Part shown: positions 61,814 through 64,000 of the stretch, one piece after another
Layout of the letters: every line of letters starts with the position of its first letter
How positions within the stretch are numbered: position 1 is the stretch's first letter
Assembly (NCBI RefSeq): GCF_008831285.2
Contig: NC_045139.1
Coordinates: 19,140,354-19,204,353 of the forward strand
Length of the DNA: 64,000 bases
Source of the DNA: Nymphaea colorata
Lineage: Eukaryota > Streptophyta > Magnoliopsida > Nymphaeales > Nymphaeaceae
Direction of reading: 5' to 3'
Notes under the pieces: generated by a model
Told to the model about the DNA's origin: nothing
Database searches by the model: none
The model's input: only the letters and a program-made list of their open reading frames with translations
Position numbers and translations under genes: made by a program

Positions 61814-61981
61814 GAACTCCTCTATACCTGGTGATACAAATGCCCCCAAGTTTTACGAGCCTGACTGTTGGTCTAAGTAATGTCCTCTATGGTAGTCATG
61901 TTTTTTGTTACAATGGGTATGGAAAGAGAATCACCACGGCTGAGAGCAAGGAAATTGCAGCCAAAAAGATGATGAGATCAG
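61814..61981 (+). CDS. candidate exon resembling a dsRNA-binding motif (weak)
   Basis: One frame is open from 61810 and reads TPLYLVIQMPPSF, then SHVFCYNGYGKR, then AESKEIAAKKMMRS, the pattern of a plant DRB-type dsRBM (N-terminal Pro-x-Tyr, central VxxNG, C-terminal [SN]KKxAxxxAA). It ends at a good GTACGT donor at 61982 and has a possible AG acceptor at 61812-61814. No first dsRBM exon, start codon or continuation could be assembled, so it may be an exon of a gene running off the window, a remnant or chance. Confidence 0.25.
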
Positions 61982-64000
61982 GTACGTTAAGAAAAATATT
62001 CATCAAAATTTGTTGACAGTTGGAGTTGAGTTTTACGGGATTCCATGTCCTTCATTCAATCCTTCATATCTGAGAAAGGTACCTATACCTCAGATATCTT
62101 TTATCATTTTCTTTTTTTTTCTCTTTTTTTTTGTTAACTTTGTTGCCACCTTCCAGCTGGTAGGATACTCTCACTTTATTTTACGATTGCGTCTGTCGGT
62201 AGAGATTATTTAAAACTTGCCAGTGGTTCTTGTTCTTTTTTAGTTGGCAAAGGTTAAGCTCTCCTCTGCATTAGGTCCTCCACGTTTCTAATCTTTCCAC
62301 GGGGTGTTGGAAGTTGTGCTTCTTTCAGGAATGGAATACAAGGAATTATGTTCCAAACAACATTTGGGTGCAGCTAGTAGGAATATTAAGCACATATTCA
62401 TATTTATCAGGAAGAATTTTTATGTCCTTTTAATCTTCTACAGTTTCTTGATTGCTATTTATCTGGTTTCTCACTTACAGTTACAGCTTATCCCAGGATC
62501 ACGTCTTTGTACTCAAAAATAAGGGGGCATGGAGAATTTTATACACATGTTATATTTATCTGGGATCAATTTTATGATTGGATTTAACAGGTAAAATAAA
62601 CGTAATGAAGTATTAAAGGTTAATATATTGAGAGCTTTTATTCTGGTTAGTCTGAAATCTTAGTTCAATTAACGCCACAGATGAGCCAGTTAGGAAATAT
62701 TTGATGACATCCATGATAGTGTAGATGTTGGAGGGTCTTTTTTATCTCAAAGGAGAGTAAAGAAAATTTCTGCTGTCCGGGTGAAGTGCTAGTGCAGAAA
62801 GCAGCCATGGCGTTTGTAAACGATGCAGGTTAAAGCCTGTGGCTTATGATTAATTGTATAAGTTGTGGGATAAGAATGCAGCAATCTTGTATATGCAATG
62901 AAAGAACAAAGCACGTTGGCGTCAACTGACATTTTATAAGTAGGACCAAGTGGAAATGGTTCATATTCAATACACATTCACATTATCAATGATCGACTGA
63001 GTTTTCCATTACAATTTCCAGAGATGATCCATTCTGTCACTAATTACCAGTTTACATGTGTTTCTACTTTTTGCTAGGCTAGCTTGTAGTATAAGGATAA
63101 TCATCTTACCATTATTATGATTCTGTTATAAGTGATTAAGAAGTGGAGATAATAGAATGATCTCTCTGTCCTATTACTCTTCCTGCTTGCAATTCACTTT
63201 TTTGTAAGAAATTCTTTCTATCCCTTCTCTAATGCATGCACATCTTTATGTTGATGATAGCATGATTCCAGCAAAAGAAAGGCAATCCTGACCAGTTCCC
63301 CTTTCCCTCTTTGACGGGACAGTAGAGGTTCACAAAGTTATTCAGGTGCTTCTTGTGATGTTGGATCATGTTTAGCTATTTGGTGGACAAACTTTAGTGT
63401 CGCTGGTAAAATTTTGTTGACATCGTGTTTATGCATTATCTGCGTTGTGTTTATTCAGTTTTGAACTGGATTTATTCTCCATTCAGTCTTTCAATACATG
63501 TTGCTCTCGCAGTCGCAGGAGGATAATGCCATGGGGATTAAAGCACCTTCCCTTCAGGTCAGGATACGGGTTTGCTTGCTTTTATATGTTCGCTGTTGAT
63601 TTGAGAATGTCTGCGTGTACTTTATTGATTTCTAATTCATGAAAGGGCTTTCAAAAATACTGTTATAAGTACCAGTGTTTTAAAAAAAAACACAAGAGGG
63701 AAAAGAAAAGAAAATTAAAAAAATTGGGAAAAATCGCAAAATTTTGGAAGAAATACCAAAGTGAAAAAAGCACATTTTATCATGCTTTTTCTCACTTAAA
63801 AAAAATTAATTTATTTTATTTTTTTGAAGCTTCTTTTGTCATATATTTAAATATTTTGAGTTTTGGTTAGCATTTTTATGAGAGAATTAGTAAAAAAAAA
63901 TCAAATCTTCATTTTTCCTTTTTTTTATTATTTTTTAATTTTTTGGAATCCCCAAAAAAGACAGACTTCTTGGTCAAAACCCAAACATGTTTTTCATTAT
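61982..64000. other. terminal region, no supported gene
   Basis: Mixed AT-rich DNA. Short stretches bounded by AG...GT (about 62789-62828 and 63504-63559) could be small exons but have no recognisable product. The last 350 bp are poly-A/T-rich. Confidence 0.4.

Noticed and set aside
61982..62019. A 38-nt intron joining the candidate dsRBM exon to an open stretch at 62020-62078
   Set aside because: The frame does continue, but 38 nt is well below the minimum usual for plant introns.

Overview
The window looks like nuclear DNA of a flowering plant. The evidence is short GT-AG introns, AT-rich introns and spacers, plant-type gene families (phospholipase D delta, sterol methyltransferase 2, APR-like thioredoxin-fold protein), a Ty1/copia element, many small terminal-inverted-repeat elements and many (TA)n/(GA)n microsatellites. 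I cannot fix the lineage from sequence alone.

Layout from left to right. (1) 1-~3014: the 3' half of a Ty1/copia retrotransposon with an unbroken pol frame and a 3' LTR. (2) 3730-7123 (+): the last four exons of a phospholipase D delta-type gene, whose 5' exons lie left of the window or are lost; the copia element sits directly upstream, so it is probably inside an upstream intron. (3) 8411-13367 (-): a complete 14-exon MFS transporter of the HIAT1/tetracycline-transporter-like family (462 aa), with one likely GC-AG intron. (4) 13.4-26.7 kb: gene-poor spacer with a large foldback, small inverted-repeat elements and tandem repeats. (5) 26832-27905 (+): an intact, intronless, GC-rich sterol C-24 methyltransferase 2 (357 aa). 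(6) 27.9-37.6 kb: spacer with a cluster of hAT-type MITEs, two of them with perfect 8-bp target duplications. (7) 37655-42168 (+): a complete 6-exon organellar single-domain rhodanese (197 aa). (8) 46118-51693 (+): a complete 12-exon double-BTB/BACK/discoidin-like protein (824 aa), orthologous in architecture to Arabidopsis At2g30600. (9) 53215-58165 (-): a complete 4-exon 5'-adenylylsulfate-reductase-like (APRL) membrane-anchored thioredoxin-fold protein (311 aa), convergent with the BTB gene. (10) 58.2-64 kb: no firm gene; one weak candidate exon resembles the end of a dsRNA-binding motif.

Exon joins were derived by hand from splice sites, reading-frame continuity and remembered family conservation. 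All five complete gene models close in frame from ATG to stop. The genes are unrelated housekeeping or stress genes (lipid signalling, transport, sterol synthesis, sulfur/redox, protein adaptor) and form no cluster. I found no convincing novel biochemical system. The most noteworthy signals are the MITE families with intact target duplications, the copia insertion next to PLD, the GC-AG intron, mini-uORFs at two genes, and a pair of complementary G-rich/C-rich tracts in the APRL intron.
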